DNA of 64,000 bases from Firmicutes bacterium HGW-Firmicutes-9 (GCA_002841395.1 PGZM01000001.1:548089-612088), one strand, 5' to 3'; shown: positions 33,477 through 42,987, counted from the first letter of the stretch. Numbers and translations: made by a program. Notes: generated from the letters alone by a model not told the origin.

Positions 33477-33734
33477 ATGAACAAGACAGAAACCATCGAA
33501 AAATACGCTATTCACGAAGGCGACACCGGCTCTCCTGAAGTGCAGATCGCACTCCTGACCGAGCGCATCAACCACCTCAACGAGCACCTGAAGCTGCACA
33601 TGAAGGACCACCATTCCCGCCGCGGGCTGCTCAAAATGGTCGGTCAGCGCAGAGGCCTTCTGAACTACCTCAAGGAAAAGGACATCGAACGCTACAGAGC
33701 GATCGCTGCCAGCCTGAACATCCGTATCAAGTAA
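33477..33734 (+). CDS. rpsO: 30S ribosomal protein S15
   Basis: The 85-residue product is S15 throughout: [40 protein letters not shown] and [13 protein letters not shown]. It binds 16S rRNA early in 30S assembly. ATG 33477 follows AAAGGAGA; the longer frame is not needed. It has its own promoter and terminator, separating it from the upstream truB-ribF genes and from pnp. Confidence 0.98.
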   Translation: MNKTETIEKYAIHEGDTGSPEVQIALLTERINHLNEHLKLHMKDHHSRRGLLKMVGQRRGLLNYLKEKDIERYRAIAASLNIRIK

Positions 33735-33740
33735 GAGAAA

Positions 33741-33768
33741 AGGCGGGGCTGTTCCCGCCTTTCTTTCT
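33741..33768 (+). terminator. Terminator after rpsO
   Basis: AGGCGGG-GCTGTT-CCCGCCT is a 7-bp perfect stem followed by TTCTTTCT. Confidence 0.85.
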
Positions 33769-33881
33769 ATTCTCTTTCTAAAAACGGCAATGCCTGAAAG
33801 CCACGATGAAAAATAAAAACGTGGCAAACCGCAAATAATCCGCGTCTAAGTTTTTATCCAAGTATGTTGCTCATCTGCGGA

Positions 33882-33910
33882 TTGATTTGCCTGAAATTGG
33901 TTATTATAAA
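33882..33910 (+). promoter_or_regulatory. Promoter for pnp
   Basis: TTGATT (33882-33887) and TATAAA (33905-33910) are 17 bases apart, about 35 bases before the pnp start. A hairpin GCCACG...CGTGGC (33800-33825) lies upstream without a T-run. Confidence 0.65.
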
Positions 33911-33945
33911 AGAAGATAAAGAAGAAGAAGGAGCAAACAAATACT

Positions 33946-36042
33946 ATGGAAAGAAACTTCCAGATGCAGCTTGGCGGCAAGACGCTCATCGTCGAGACCG
34001 GCAAGTACGCCGAACAGGCGGGCGGAAGCGCACTCGTTCGTTTGGGCGATACCGCGGTGCTGGTCTGCGCGACCATCGCGAAGACCGCGCGTGACGGCGT
34101 GGATTTTCTGCCGCTTTCGGTGGAATATCAGGAAAAACTCTACTCGGTGGGCAAGATCCCCGGCGGATTCATCAAACGTGAAGGCCGCCCGACCGACCGC
34201 GCGATCTTAAGCTCGCGCCTGATCGATCGTCCGCTTCGTCCGCTGTTCCCCAAAGGATTTTATAACGACGTGCAGGTGGTTGCCACCGTCATGTCGGTTG
34301 AACAGGATGTGCAGCCGGAAATCCTCGCGATGATCGGTTCGTCCGTCGTGCTCTCCATCAGCGAAGCGCCGTTCTCCGGACCCACGGGTTCCGTTGCGGT
34401 CGGCATGATCGATGGTGAGTACATCGTTAACCCCGATGTCGCGCAGCGCGAAAAGAGCAGCCTGAGCCTCGTTGTTGCGGGCACCAAGGACGCGGTCATG
34501 ATGGTCGAGTCCGGCGCAAACGAAATCTCTGAAGAAGAGATGCTCAGTGCTATCCTCTTTGCGCACGAAGAGATCAAGAAGATCGTCAGCTTCATCGCGG
34601 ACATCGAAGCCCAGGTCGGCAAGGCGAAGCTCGAGCCGGTGATCTATCACCCCGACGAAGAGCTGGCAGCAAAAGTTCGCGCTTTTGCGTTTGACAAGGT
34701 CGTTTGGGCGCTGGATACCTTTGACCGCTCCGAGCGCGAAGTGCGCAGCGAGCAGGTCAAAGCGGAGACCGTCGAAGCCTTCAAAGAAGAGTATCCCGAG
34801 TCTGCAAAGGATATCGGCGCGATTCTCTACACCATCACCAAAGAAGTCGTTCGCGACAAGATCATCAACAAGAAGATCCGTCCCGACGGACGTGCGCAGG
34901 ATGAGATCCGCCCCATCTGGTGTGAGGTCGGCATCTTTGGCCGCACGCACGGCAGCGCGGTGTTTACCCGCGGTCAGACGCAGGTCATGACCATCGCCAC
35001 CCTCGGCACGATCTCCGAAGCGCAGTCTCTTGACGGGCTTTCCCTCGAAGAGAGCAAGCGCTATATGCACCAATATAATATGCCGCCGTACAGCGTTGGC
35101 GAAGCCAAGCCCATGCGCGGCGTCGGCCGCCGCGAAATCGGCCATGGCGCTCTTGCAGAGCGCGCGCTGGAACCGGTACTCCCGAGTGAAGCTGAGTTCC
35201 CGTACTGCATGCGCCTCGTGAGCGAGGTCATCAGCTCCAACGGCTCCACCTCGCAGGCTTCTATCTGTGCGAGCACGCTGGCGCTGCTGGACGCGGGCGT
35301 TCCGATCAAAAAGTCCGTCGCGGGCGTCGCGATGGGTCTGATCAAGGACGACTCCACCGGCAACATCGCGATTCTGACCGACATCCAGGGCCTCGAGGAC
35401 TTCCTCGGCGACATGGACTTCAAAGTCGCTGGCACGCGTGACGGCATCACTGCCATCCAGATGGACATCAAGATCAAGGGCATCAACCGTGAGATTCTCA
35501 CCCGTGCGCTTGAACAGGCACGCAAGGGCCGTATGTTCATACTCGACGAGATGGACAAGACCCTGCGCGAGCCGCACGCAGAGCTCTCACCCTATGCGCC
35601 GCGCATCATCACCTTCAAGATCAACCCCGACAAGATCCGCGAAGTCATCGGCAGCGGCGGCAAGGTCATCAACAAGATCATTGCCGATACCGGCGTGAAG
35701 ATCGACATCGAAGATGACGGCACGGTCTACATTGCCTCTCCCGATGCGACTGCCGCGGCGGAAGCCAAGCGCATCATCGACGGCATCGTCAAAGAGATCG
35801 AAGTCGGCGACGTTTACCTCGGTAGCGTGGTCGGCATCAAAGAGTTCGGCGCGTTCATCAACCTCAAGCCCGGTACGGATGGCCTCCTGCATATCTCCCG
35901 CATCGCCAACAAGCGCGTGGAGAAGGTGGAAGACGTGCTCTCCATGGGCGAGCAGGTGTTGGTCCGCGTCATCGACATCGACCCCAAAACCGGCAAAATC
36001 AGCCTGACCCGCAAGGACATGCTGCCGCCGGAAAAGGAGTAA
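33946..36042 (+). CDS. pnp: Polyribonucleotide nucleotidyltransferase (PNPase)
   Basis: The 698-residue enzyme degrades RNA 3' to 5' using phosphate. It contains two RNase PH domains around an all-helical linker (second PH domain near residues 310-540, with [16 protein letters not shown] and [17 protein letters not shown]). A KH domain follows ([22 protein letters not shown]), then an S1 domain ([28 protein letters not shown]). Length and order are standard. The ATG follows AGAAGGAGCAAAC. It is co-oriented with the M16 peptidase gene, as in many Bacillota. Confidence 0.97.
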   Translation: MERNFQMQLGGKTLIVETGKYAEQAGGSALVRLGDTAVLVCATIAKTARDGVDFLPLSVEYQEKLYSVGKIPGGFIKREGRPTDRAILSSRLIDRPLRPLFPKGFYNDVQVVATVMSVEQDVQPEILAMIGSSVVLSISEAPFSGPTGSVAVGMIDGEYIVNPDVAQREKSSLSLVVAGTKDAVMMVESGANEISEEEMLSAILFAHEEIKKIVSFIADIEAQVGKAKLEPVIYHPDEELAAKVRAFAFDKVVWALDTFDRSEREVRSEQVKAETVEAFKEEYPESAKDIGAILYTITKEVVRDKIINKKIRPDGRAQDEIRPIWCEVGIFGRTHGSAVFTRGQTQVMTIATLGTISEAQSLDGLSLEESKRYMHQYNMPPYSVGEAKPMRGVGRREIGHGALAERALEPVLPSEAEFPYCMRLVSEVISSNGSTSQASICASTLALLDAGVPIKKSVAGVAMGLIKDDSTGNIAILTDIQGLEDFLGDMDFKVAGTRDGITAIQMDIKIKGINREILTRALEQARKGRMFILDEMDKTLREPHAELSPYAPRIITFKINPDKIREVIGSGGKVINKIIADTGVKIDIEDDGTVYIASPDATAAAEAKRIIDGIVKEIEVGDVYLGSVVGIKEFGAFINLKPGTDGLLHISRIANKRVEKVEDVLSMGEQVLVRVIDIDPKTGKISLTRKDMLPPEKE

Positions 36043-36067
36043 GTTCCGAAGCGAATGATACCAACTG

Positions 36068-36096
36068 GGCGCGGCGGCAACGCCGCGCCTTTCTTG
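36068..36096 (+). terminator. Terminator after pnp
   Basis: GGCGCGGCG-GCAA-CGCCGCGCC is a 9-bp perfect stem followed by TTTCTTG. Confidence 0.88.
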
Positions 36097-36133
36097 TGCG
36101 GCAGAACACACCCTCGCGCACCGGAATGTTTTG

Positions 36134-36142
36134 TGGTAGAAT
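36134..36142 (+). promoter_or_regulatory. Extended -10 promoter for the M16 peptidase gene
   Basis: TGGTAGAAT contains an extended TG plus TAGAAT -10 box. No good -35 is seen. Confidence 0.5.
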
Positions 36143-36182
36143 ACAACATTGCAAGCACTGCTCGTGAAAGGAACGGGAACGC

Positions 36183-37442
36183 ATGATCAAACAACATTTA
36201 CTCCCGAACGGCACTCGCCTGATCTATGAGAAGATGGAGCACGTCCGCTCCGTGGCGATGGGCGTTTGGGTAGATACGGGTTCCGTACGCGAAACGGCGG
36301 AAAACGCTGGCGCCTCGCACCTGATCGAGCACATGGTGTTCAAGGGAACCGAAAGACGTGACGCCGAGCAGATTGCCATCGAGATGGATGCAATCGGCGG
36401 CAACATCAACGCCTATACGAGCAAAGAAAACACTTGCTTTTATGCCAAGGTGCTGGACGAGCATCTCGACGTTGTTTCGGACGTGCTTTCGGACATCACA
36501 TTCCACAGTGTGTTTGATCCCGAAGAGCTGAAGAAGGAACAGGGCGTCGTGCTCGAAGAAATCCTGATGAATGAGGATAGCCCGGAAGATCTCTCCGGCG
36601 AAGAGAGCAACATGCTGTTCTTTGGCGACGAAGCGCTGGCAAGCCCCATTCTCGGCAGCAAAGAGAGCGTCCGCGCGTTTACACGCGAATCGCTGCTTGC
36701 TTATAAAAACGAGTTTTATGTGCCCAACAACATCGTCGTCTCCGTTGCGGGTAATTTTGAAGAGCAGGCACTGATCGATTCCGTGACGAAGTGGTTCGAC
36801 ATCCCCGCTTCGCCGCGCGCGACCGAGCCGATTTTGCAGCGATTCCCGGGCGGCAAGCGCGAGAAGCTTGTTGAAAAGGACGTGGAGCAGGTGCATATCT
36901 GCATGACACTGCCCGGTTTCGCGCGGGACAGCGAGGGGCAATATCCGCTCGCAGTTCTTTCCAATATATTCGGCGGCAGCATGAGCTCGCGGTTGTTTCA
37001 ATCCATCCGCGAGAAACTCGGCCTTGCTTACTCGGTTTACTCGTATCCCACGAGCTATACGGGCACCGGCACGCTGACGCTCTACGCCGGAACCGGCGAA
37101 AAGCAGGCCAAGGAAGTGCTCAATCGCATGATGGACGAGATGGAGCGCATCCGCAAAGAAGGCATTACGAAAGAGGAGTTTAACCGCTCCCGCGACCAGC
37201 TGAAGGGCAGCTACCTGCTGGGTATGGAATCCAGCAGCGCACGCATGAATGCGCTTGGTAAGACGCTGCTGTTACAAAAACGTGAATATAGCGAGCAGGA
37301 AACACTCCGCAGAATCGAATGTGTTACAATGGATGATATTGAACGGATTCTGCCGGTTTGCTTTGATCGAAACAACGCGAGCATCGCGCTGGTCGGACGA
37401 GTAAAGAAGCAGGAAGCTGCGCTGTTAAAAGCGATTCGCTAA
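36183..37442 (+). CDS. M16 family zinc peptidase (YmxG/PqqL-like)
   Basis: The 419-residue protein has the inverted zinc motif HxxEH as HLIEHMVFKGT (His46, Glu49, His50), followed by the distal Glu region KKEQGVVLEEILMNED. The C-terminal half is the related inactive M16 domain with the substrate-binding SSRLFQSIREKLGLAYSVYS segment. Members cleave small proteins or peptides; the Bacillus homologue YmxG (MlpA) lies next to pnp, like this gene. No signal peptide is evident, so it is probably cytoplasmic. Confidence 0.93.
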   Translation: MIKQHLLPNGTRLIYEKMEHVRSVAMGVWVDTGSVRETAENAGASHLIEHMVFKGTERRDAEQIAIEMDAIGGNINAYTSKENTCFYAKVLDEHLDVVSDVLSDITFHSVFDPEELKKEQGVVLEEILMNEDSPEDLSGEESNMLFFGDEALASPILGSKESVRAFTRESLLAYKNEFYVPNNIVVSVAGNFEEQALIDSVTKWFDIPASPRATEPILQRFPGGKREKLVEKDVEQVHICMTLPGFARDSEGQYPLAVLSNIFGGSMSSRLFQSIREKLGLAYSVYSYPTSYTGTGTLTLYAGTGEKQAKEVLNRMMDEMERIRKEGITKEEFNRSRDQLKGSYLLGMESSSARMNALGKTLLLQKREYSEQETLRRIECVTMDDIERILPVCFDRNNASIALVGRVKKQEAALLKAIR

Positions 37443-37498
37443 GAGCGATCTTGATTCATAGGAACCATCCCCTTGAGACACCGGACGGAGGACGTAAC

Positions 37499-37870
37499 TT
37501 GGATAAGCTGGACGTAATTTTTCAGATGCAGCAATCGCTGAATGAAGATATTGAATCGCGCAGAAACATCAGTTTTACGCGCGAAGAGTGGATGCAGAAG
37601 GAAGTGCTCGCCATGATTTCGGAACTCTCCGAAGTGCTGGACGAGGTGAACTTCAAGTGGTGGAAAAACGCAAAACCCATCGACGACGCCTCCCTCAAAG
37701 GCGAACTCGTGGACGTGCTGCACTTTTTTGTGAGCATGTGCCTCAAGAGCGGCATGACGGCGGACGAGCTATTTGCACTCTACAAAGCCAAGAATCAGGA
37801 GAATTTTGACCGCCAGTACGGCAGGTCGCAGAAACAAGGTTACGAAGTCGGCGGTGAAACGAATGGCTAA
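37499..37870 (+). CDS. Dimeric all-alpha dUTP diphosphatase-like protein
   Basis: The 123-residue protein matches the all-alpha NTP pyrophosphatase (MazG/dimeric dUTPase) superfamily. Metal-binding acids sit in E-x-x-E and E-x-x-D pairs: Glu42/Glu45 (LAMISELSEVLDEVNFKWWKN) and Glu69/Asp72 (GELVDVLHFFVSM). The WWK motif after the first pair is typical of the dUTPase branch. It would hydrolyse dUTP to dUMP, keeping uracil out of DNA. The start is TTG 37499 with GGAGG eight bases upstream. It overlaps the next gene by 8 bases. Confidence 0.85.
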   Translation: MDKLDVIFQMQQSLNEDIESRRNISFTREEWMQKEVLAMISELSEVLDEVNFKWWKNAKPIDDASLKGELVDVLHFFVSMCLKSGMTADELFALYKAKNQENFDRQYGRSQKQGYEVGGETNG

Positions 37871-39056
37871 ATCGAGAGTACGCCTCAAAGGCCGATTTTT
37901 CATGATGATACTCATCCTTGTGGGATTCATCGCGCTGGTGGTGATTGTCGCCAACGCCCTGAAGAAGACGGGTGATATTGAATTTGGTTCCCTCGGCGCG
38001 GATTTGGAAGTCAACGCCGCGATCATTCGCGACGAAAAAGTAATCATGTCCGAACCGTATGAGAAGATCACGTTCGACGTGGTCGAAGGCGAAACGGTCA
38101 ACAACGATCAGGTCATCGCGCAACTCTATAAGCGCGGCTATCAGGACGAGACCATGGTCACGCTCCTGAACCTGCAAAAGCAGATTTACGATTATCAGAT
38201 GCAGCTGCTCGGTGGTCAGCAGCCGCAGGAGCTGATCGATCTCAACAACAGCATCGACGAGGTGGAGAAGCAGATTCGCGCTGTGTCCCGCGGACAGAGC
38301 ACGCTGGATATGCTCGATCTTGAGCAGACGCTCAAGGATCTGGATAACCAGCGCGTTGCACTCATGCAGACCATCGTCACGCCGGATACCACGCTGACCC
38401 AGCTCTACACCGATCTCAGGACGCAGCAAAACGTGATGAGCAGCTGGAAGCGGGACATCAAAAACACCTCCGGTACGGGCATCGTGAGCTTCTATTTTGA
38501 CGGATACGAGCAGGTGCTCAGCGTCAACAAGCTCTCTACGATCAACTCCGCGCTGGTCAAAACCGTCGTCAACGGCGGCAACACCGCAAAGAACGCAGAC
38601 TCGACCAGCGAGGTGCCGCTGTATCGCATCATCAACAATACGCATTGGTTCATTGCGTTTGTAACGAGTTCAAACGATCCGATGCGCCTTGCGGAAGGCG
38701 AGCAGTACAGCGTGTTGTTCCAGAACTATTCCGACCAGCAGTTTACGGCGACCGCGCGCGCAAGCCAGGTTTCCGAAAACGCGGTGGTCAACATATTGGA
38801 GTTTAACACCGATATCGGCAAGCTCATCGGCACCCGCACGGCAGCGGCGACGATCAGCAAATCCGCGCAGGGGCTCGTGGTGCCGCTCAAGGCGATTGAG
38901 ATCGTGGCGGGCGTGCCGGGTATCAACATCGCATACGGCGATACTGTGCTCCGCGTCGAGGTCGATATCCTCGCGCAGGACACGAAAAAGGCGGTCATCC
39001 GTGCACATAACGCATCGGATAATCTCACCGCGGGAATGAAGTATCTCAAGCCATGA
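37863..39056 (+). CDS. HlyD-like membrane-anchored protein in the division cluster
   Basis: The 397-residue protein starts at ATG 37863, overlapping the dUTPase gene. Residues 11-33 are one membrane segment. An extracytoplasmic lipoyl-like half follows (ITFDVVEGETVNNDQVIAQLYKRG), then a coiled-coil stretch (about residues 95-170), then a beta-rich C-terminal part (SAQGLVVPLKAIEIVAGVPGINIA). This is the hairpin layout of membrane-fusion proteins, although no transporter gene adjoins it. Its stop overlaps the yggS start, so it belongs to the yggS-sepF-divIVA unit; a role in envelope or division is plausible but unproven. Confidence 0.75.
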   Translation: MAKSRVRLKGRFFMMILILVGFIALVVIVANALKKTGDIEFGSLGADLEVNAAIIRDEKVIMSEPYEKITFDVVEGETVNNDQVIAQLYKRGYQDETMVTLLNLQKQIYDYQMQLLGGQQPQELIDLNNSIDEVEKQIRAVSRGQSTLDMLDLEQTLKDLDNQRVALMQTIVTPDTTLTQLYTDLRTQQNVMSSWKRDIKNTSGTGIVSFYFDGYEQVLSVNKLSTINSALVKTVVNGGNTAKNADSTSEVPLYRIINNTHWFIAFVTSSNDPMRLAEGEQYSVLFQNYSDQQFTATARASQVSENAVVNILEFNTDIGKLIGTRTAAATISKSAQGLVVPLKAIEIVAGVPGINIAYGDTVLRVEVDILAQDTKKAVIRAHNASDNLTAGMKYLKP

Positions 39057-39745
39057 CGGACATTGCACGCAACATAGCACAGGTACGCGAAGAGATTGCG
39101 AACGTGTGCGCACGCTCGGGCAGAGCTGCGGACAGCGTCCGGCTGGTTGCCGTGTCCAAGTATCAACCGATTGAGCGCATGGCGGAGGCGGTTGCCGCGG
39201 GCATTTGTACCTTTGGCGAGAATCACGCCCAAGAATTGAACGAAAAGAAAACTTTTTTTGAACAGCAGGGGTGCAATGTGCATTTCATTGGACATCTGCA
39301 AACGAATAAGATAAAATATGTCTGCGGTTTTGCCGACCTCATCGAATCGGTGGACAGGCCAAACCTTGCGCAGCAACTGGAGCAAAAAGCTGCTGCGATG
39401 AACGTTGTACAGGACGTATTGATCCAGGTCAACATCGGCGCGGAAGACCAAAAAGGCGGCGTGCCCGATGAGGACTTGGATTCTTTCGCGGATTCATTCT
39501 CAACGTTTTCGCATCTGCGGCTGCGGGGGCTGATGTGCGTGCCGCCCGCCGTTGAGGCGCAGGATGCAAGAGCGTACTTCCGCAAGATGCGTACACATTT
39601 TGAACGGCTGGGCTCGCGCTTTGATTCGAAGGTGTTTGACACGCTTTCGATGGGCATGAGCCACGATTTCGCGGTTGCGATTGAAGAAGGCGCGACGCAG
39701 GTTCGCGTCGGATCCCGGATCTTCGGCGTGCGGGATAAGAAATAA
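39053..39745 (+). CDS. yggS: Pyridoxal-phosphate homeostasis protein, YggS/PLPBP
   Basis: The 230-residue protein is a PLP-binding protein without enzyme activity. The lysine that forms the internal aldimine is Lys36 in LVAVSKYQPIERM. Conserved FGENHAQELNEK, HFIGHLQTNKIKYV and GLMCVPPAV segments follow, ending in SMGMSHDFAVAIEEGATQVRVGSRIFG. It balances vitamin B6 and amino-acid pools. It overlaps the HlyD-like gene by 4 bases (ATGA) and precedes sepF, as in many Gram-positive division clusters. Confidence 0.96.
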   Translation: MTDIARNIAQVREEIANVCARSGRAADSVRLVAVSKYQPIERMAEAVAAGICTFGENHAQELNEKKTFFEQQGCNVHFIGHLQTNKIKYVCGFADLIESVDRPNLAQQLEQKAAAMNVVQDVLIQVNIGAEDQKGGVPDEDLDSFADSFSTFSHLRLRGLMCVPPAVEAQDARAYFRKMRTHFERLGSRFDSKVFDTLSMGMSHDFAVAIEEGATQVRVGSRIFGVRDKK

Positions 39746-39748
39746 TAA

Positions 39749-39777
39749 TTGACATTGCGCATGGGTTCCAATTTTAT
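39749..39777 (+). promoter_or_regulatory. Candidate promoter for sepF
   Basis: A perfect TTGACA (39749-39754) lies 17 bases before TTTTAT (39772-39777), about 75 bases upstream of sepF. The -10 box is weak. Confidence 0.45.
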
Positions 39778-39849
39778 GCGCGCAAGAAAAAATTGAGAGA
39801 GAATGCCGCAGATGATCGATCGCGGCTGACGGTTTTCGGAGGAAGACGG

Positions 39850-40326
39850 ATGGCAAGTCTATATACAAAATTCCTGGATTTCATTGGGATCGAGGAGAGC
39901 GACGAGCTGGAAGACGATCGCAGAGACGACGGATATTACCGCGACGAAGTGCCTGAGCGCAACGCCAGCGGTGCATTTGGCAACAGCAGAACGGCAGCCG
40001 CGCCCAACCGCAGAAGCGAGCGCGCGCAAAGCACGTCCGGCGCGAACCTGCCTATCTCCGGCGGCATGAAGATGATCGTGTACCACCCCGTGAGCTACGA
40101 GGATACGCAGAGCATCATCGATAACCTGAAAAACAGGAAGCCTGTCATCGTGAACATGGAAGAGCTGGAGCTGGACACAGCCCAGCGTATTCTGGACTTC
40201 CTCTCGGGCGCGGTCTACGCGCTCAACGGCACCATGTGCAAGATTTCGCGCGGCATTTTTGTCGTTGCTCCGAACAACTATGATGTGGTCGGCAACGGTG
40301 AGGATGATTACGGCGATCTGGTTTAA
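39850..40326 (+). CDS. sepF: Cell-division protein SepF
   Basis: SepF anchors and bundles FtsZ at the septum. The 158-residue product has the amphipathic membrane-binding N terminus (MASLYTKFLDFIGI), a variable acidic/Gln-Ser linker and the conserved core PISGGMKMIVYHPVSYEDTQ, continuing through NRKPVIVNMEELE and AQRILDFLSGAVYALNG. The start ATG at 39850 has GGAGG upstream; the frame to 39793 adds residues not found in SepF. A hairpin with a T-run follows, separating it from divIVA. Confidence 0.95.
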   Translation: MASLYTKFLDFIGIEESDELEDDRRDDGYYRDEVPERNASGAFGNSRTAAAPNRRSERAQSTSGANLPISGGMKMIVYHPVSYEDTQSIIDNLKNRKPVIVNMEELELDTAQRILDFLSGAVYALNGTMCKISRGIFVVAPNNYDVVGNGEDDYGDLV

Positions 40327-40357
40327 TCGCGCGGATCGATAAAGAAACAAGTTTTAC

Positions 40358-40390
40358 TGGCACATCAGACAGTTGGTGTGCCAATTTTTT
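40358..40390 (+). terminator. Terminator between sepF and divIVA
   Basis: TGGCACATC-AGACAGTT-GGTGTGCCA forms a 9-bp stem (one G-T pair) followed by ATTTTTT. It implies partial or full separation of sepF from divIVA expression. Confidence 0.75.
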
Positions 40391-40435
40391 ACAAGAGCGG
40401 TTCACGCCGAAACTCTGCCGACAGGAGGAGAATTC

Positions 40436-41059
40436 ATGCGGATAGACGAAATCGTCAACCACGTATTCACGCGCTCGTTTATGGGCTATGATATCGAGCA
40501 GGTCGATTTCTTTCTGGACGAGATCATTGAAACGCTAGAACGCTATGAAGCGGAAAAACGCGAGATGCTCGCCGCGATGGAATACCTGATGAAGCAGGTT
40601 GAACACGGGCAGCAGATTCCGCTTTCCGACATGAAGAAGGCAATCGACTCCGGCAGAAGCCAGAGCAAATCGTCTATGCCGAATGGGCAGCGCGACGACG
40701 AGCAGAAGACCGCCCGCTCCATTGCCCGCGGCAACGGCGCAGCCAAGCCAATGCGCGCGCCGAAGATCAGCCGCGTAAAAGGCGAAGAAGAGGCCAAGGC
40801 GCAGATCATCGAAGAAGCAAAGGCCGCCATTCCGCAACAGGAACTCACACAGGAAGAAGCGGACAAACGCGCAAAACGTATGTCCAGCGCTGCGGTGAAC
40901 TGGCTGGACGAACTGCTGATCAACATCGCAGAGCACGAAGCGATCGACTACGACAAGCCGCTGCAGGCAACACCTGCACCGCAGCCGCCTGAGAGCGCAG
41001 TACAGACAGAGCAGGAACCAGAAACAGAAGCGGTTCAGCCGCAGGAAAGCAAACAATAA
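40436..41059 (+). CDS. divIVA: DivIVA-domain protein
   Basis: The 207-residue protein starts at ATG 40436 after AGGAGGAG. Residues 1-60 are the DivIVA lipid-binding domain (FTRSFMGYDIEQVDFFLDEIIETLERYE), which recognises curved membrane at poles and septa. The rest is unusual for the family: a long Lys/Arg/Gln-rich low-complexity middle (about 75-120), a helix near 155-175 (RMSSAAVNWLDELLINIAEHE) and a Pro/Gln/Glu-rich tail. The central coiled coil is therefore short. It lies downstream of sepF, fitting a division or pole-organising role. Confidence 0.82.
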   Translation: MRIDEIVNHVFTRSFMGYDIEQVDFFLDEIIETLERYEAEKREMLAAMEYLMKQVEHGQQIPLSDMKKAIDSGRSQSKSSMPNGQRDDEQKTARSIARGNGAAKPMRAPKISRVKGEEEAKAQIIEEAKAAIPQQELTQEEADKRAKRMSSAAVNWLDELLINIAEHEAIDYDKPLQATPAPQPPESAVQTEQEPETEAVQPQESKQ

Positions 41060-41061
41060 TC

Positions 41062-42987
41062 ATGGCGAAACAAAAGAATGCCTTTCCGCCCGTCAACCGC
41101 GAGGAGATGCGCGCGCGAGGCATCGATCAACTGGATTTTGTATTTGTCTCCGGGGATGCGTATATCGATCACCCCAGCTTTGGCGCGGCGATTATCACCC
41201 GCTTGCTCGAAAGCCGCGGGTACACCGTCGGTATCATCGCGCAGCCGGACTGGCAGGGCGTTGAGCCGTTTCGCGTGCTCGGCAAACCGAAGCTCGCATA
41301 TCTGATCTCCTCCGGAAACATAGACAGCATGGTCAACCACTACTCTGTTTCAGGATCGAGAAGATCGACCGATGCCTATACCGAAGAGGGCGTCGCAGGG
41401 CGACGACCGGATCGTGCGACGATCGTTTACGCAAACCGCTGCAAGCAGGCGTACTCCGGCGTACCGCTGATCATCGGCGGTATTGAGGCGAGTCTTCGCC
41501 GCTTTGCGCACTATGACTATTGGGACAACCGCGTACGGCACAGCATTCTTTACGATGGATGCGCGGATATCCTCATCTACGGCATGGGCGAGCGCGCAAT
41601 CGTACAGGTTGCGGACGCGCTCAAAGAAGGCAAACCAGCCTCCGAGATCACAAACATTCCCGGCACTTGTGTGCGTATCAGCAATGCAGACGACATAAGA
41701 GGCGCAGTTTTACTGCCGTCCTATACCGAAGTTCTGAAGGACAAGAGGAAGTATTGCGAGGCGTTTAACGCGCAAACGCGGGAGCAGGACGCCGTGCGCG
41801 GCAAACACCTGCTCCAGCCGCACGAAAAGGGCTTTGTGCTCTGCAATCCGCCCGCTAGGCCGCTTTCGACCAAGGAACTGGATGAAGTATATGCGTTGCC
41901 GTTTACGCGCAAGCCGCATCCGATGTATAAAAAACACATCCCCGCACTCGATGAGGTTTCGTTTTCCGTCACTTCCGCGCGCGGCTGCTTCGGCAATTGC
42001 AATTTCTGCGCGTTGACGTTCCATCAGGGACGCGTTGTTACAGGCAGAAGCCACGCGTCGATTCTGGTTGAAGCCGAGAAGATGACGTGGGACCCGGATT
42101 TCAAGGGGTACATCCACGACGTAGGCGGCCCTACCGCAAACTTTCGTCACCCCGCCTGCGAAAAGCAACTCAAAAGCGGCGTCTGCGCGGATCGCCAGTG
42201 CATCGGGTTCACGCCCTGTAAGCAACTGGACACCTCCGAGGACGACTATGTCGCGCTGCTTCGCAAGATGCGTGAATTGCCGCGTGTGAAGAAAGTGTTT
42301 GTGCGCAGCGGCGTGCGATATGACTACGCGATGCTGGATCGCGACGACACGTTCCTGCGCGAATTGATCGCGCACCACGTTTCCGGACAGCTGAAAGTAG
42401 CGCCGGAGCATGTGTCCGACCGTGTGCTCAAGTATATGAATAAACCCCCGCACGCGGTCTATGAGCGGTTTGTACAGAAGTATGAGGCGATCAACAAGAG
42501 CCTCGGCATGCGCCAGTTTCTTGTGCCGTACTTGATCAGCTCGCATCCGGGCAGCAACATCCATGATGCGATCGAGCTTGCACTGTATCTCAAACAAAAA
42601 AACTATCGGCCGGAGCAGGTGCAGGATTTTTACCCGACGCCCGGCACCGCATCCACCTGCATGTATTATACGGGGTTGGATCCCGTGACCATGCAGCCGG
42701 TGTTTGTCGCAAAAACGCGGGAAGAGAAGGCGATGCAGCGCGCGCTGATGCAGTGCCACATCCGCAAAAACTGGCCGCTGATCCGAAAAGCGCTGCGTTC
42801 AGCGGATCGTGAAGACCTCATTGGAAGCGGCAAAAACTGCCTCGTACCGCCGGACTATCTCTCGCCGGATTCGCAGCGCGCAAGCGCGATGAGGCGCCCG
42901 CAGCAGCATGGTGGAAACGCACCGCGCGGCGGCGGAAAGAAAGGCCCGGGCGGCGGCGGACGTTCCTCCCGCCGGGGCAGAGGATAA
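41062..42987 (+). CDS. YgiQ family radical SAM protein
   Basis: The 641-residue protein has the radical SAM cluster motif CxxxCxxC as SARGCFGNCNFCAL (near residue 310). It also has the YgiQ N-terminal domain (DQLDFVFVSGDAYIDHPSFG, IGGIEASLRRFAHYDYW) and the C-terminal family extension that ends the catalytic part near residue 590. It should cleave SAM to form a 5'-deoxyadenosyl radical; the substrate is unknown. The last ~25 residues are Gly/Arg-rich (RGGGKKGPGGGG, SSRRGRG), suggesting nucleic-acid contact. It begins two bases after the divIVA stop. Confidence 0.92.
   Translation: MAKQKNAFPPVNREEMRARGIDQLDFVFVSGDAYIDHPSFGAAIITRLLESRGYTVGIIAQPDWQGVEPFRVLGKPKLAYLISSGNIDSMVNHYSVSGSRRSTDAYTEEGVAGRRPDRATIVYANRCKQAYSGVPLIIGGIEASLRRFAHYDYWDNRVRHSILYDGCADILIYGMGERAIVQVADALKEGKPASEITNIPGTCVRISNADDIRGAVLLPSYTEVLKDKRKYCEAFNAQTREQDAVRGKHLLQPHEKGFVLCNPPARPLSTKELDEVYALPFTRKPHPMYKKHIPALDEVSFSVTSARGCFGNCNFCALTFHQGRVVTGRSHASILVEAEKMTWDPDFKGYIHDVGGPTANFRHPACEKQLKSGVCADRQCIGFTPCKQLDTSEDDYVALLRKMRELPRVKKVFVRSGVRYDYAMLDRDDTFLRELIAHHVSGQLKVAPEHVSDRVLKYMNKPPHAVYERFVQKYEAINKSLGMRQFLVPYLISSHPGSNIHDAIELALYLKQKNYRPEQVQDFYPTPGTASTCMYYTGLDPVTMQPVFVAKTREEKAMQRALMQCHIRKNWPLIRKALRSADREDLIGSGKNCLVPPDYLSPDSQRASAMRRPQQHGGNAPRGGGKKGPGGGGRSSRRGRG

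Noticed and set aside
33800-33825. Hairpin GCCACG...CGTGGC upstream of pnp as a terminator or riboswitch
   Set aside because: It lacks a T-run and lies upstream of the predicted pnp promoter; the rpsO terminator already lies before it.
34207-35577. 456-codon minus-strand frame opposite pnp
   Set aside because: Composition (His/Asp/Arg-rich without domains) is that of an antisense shadow; PNPase motifs fill the plus strand.
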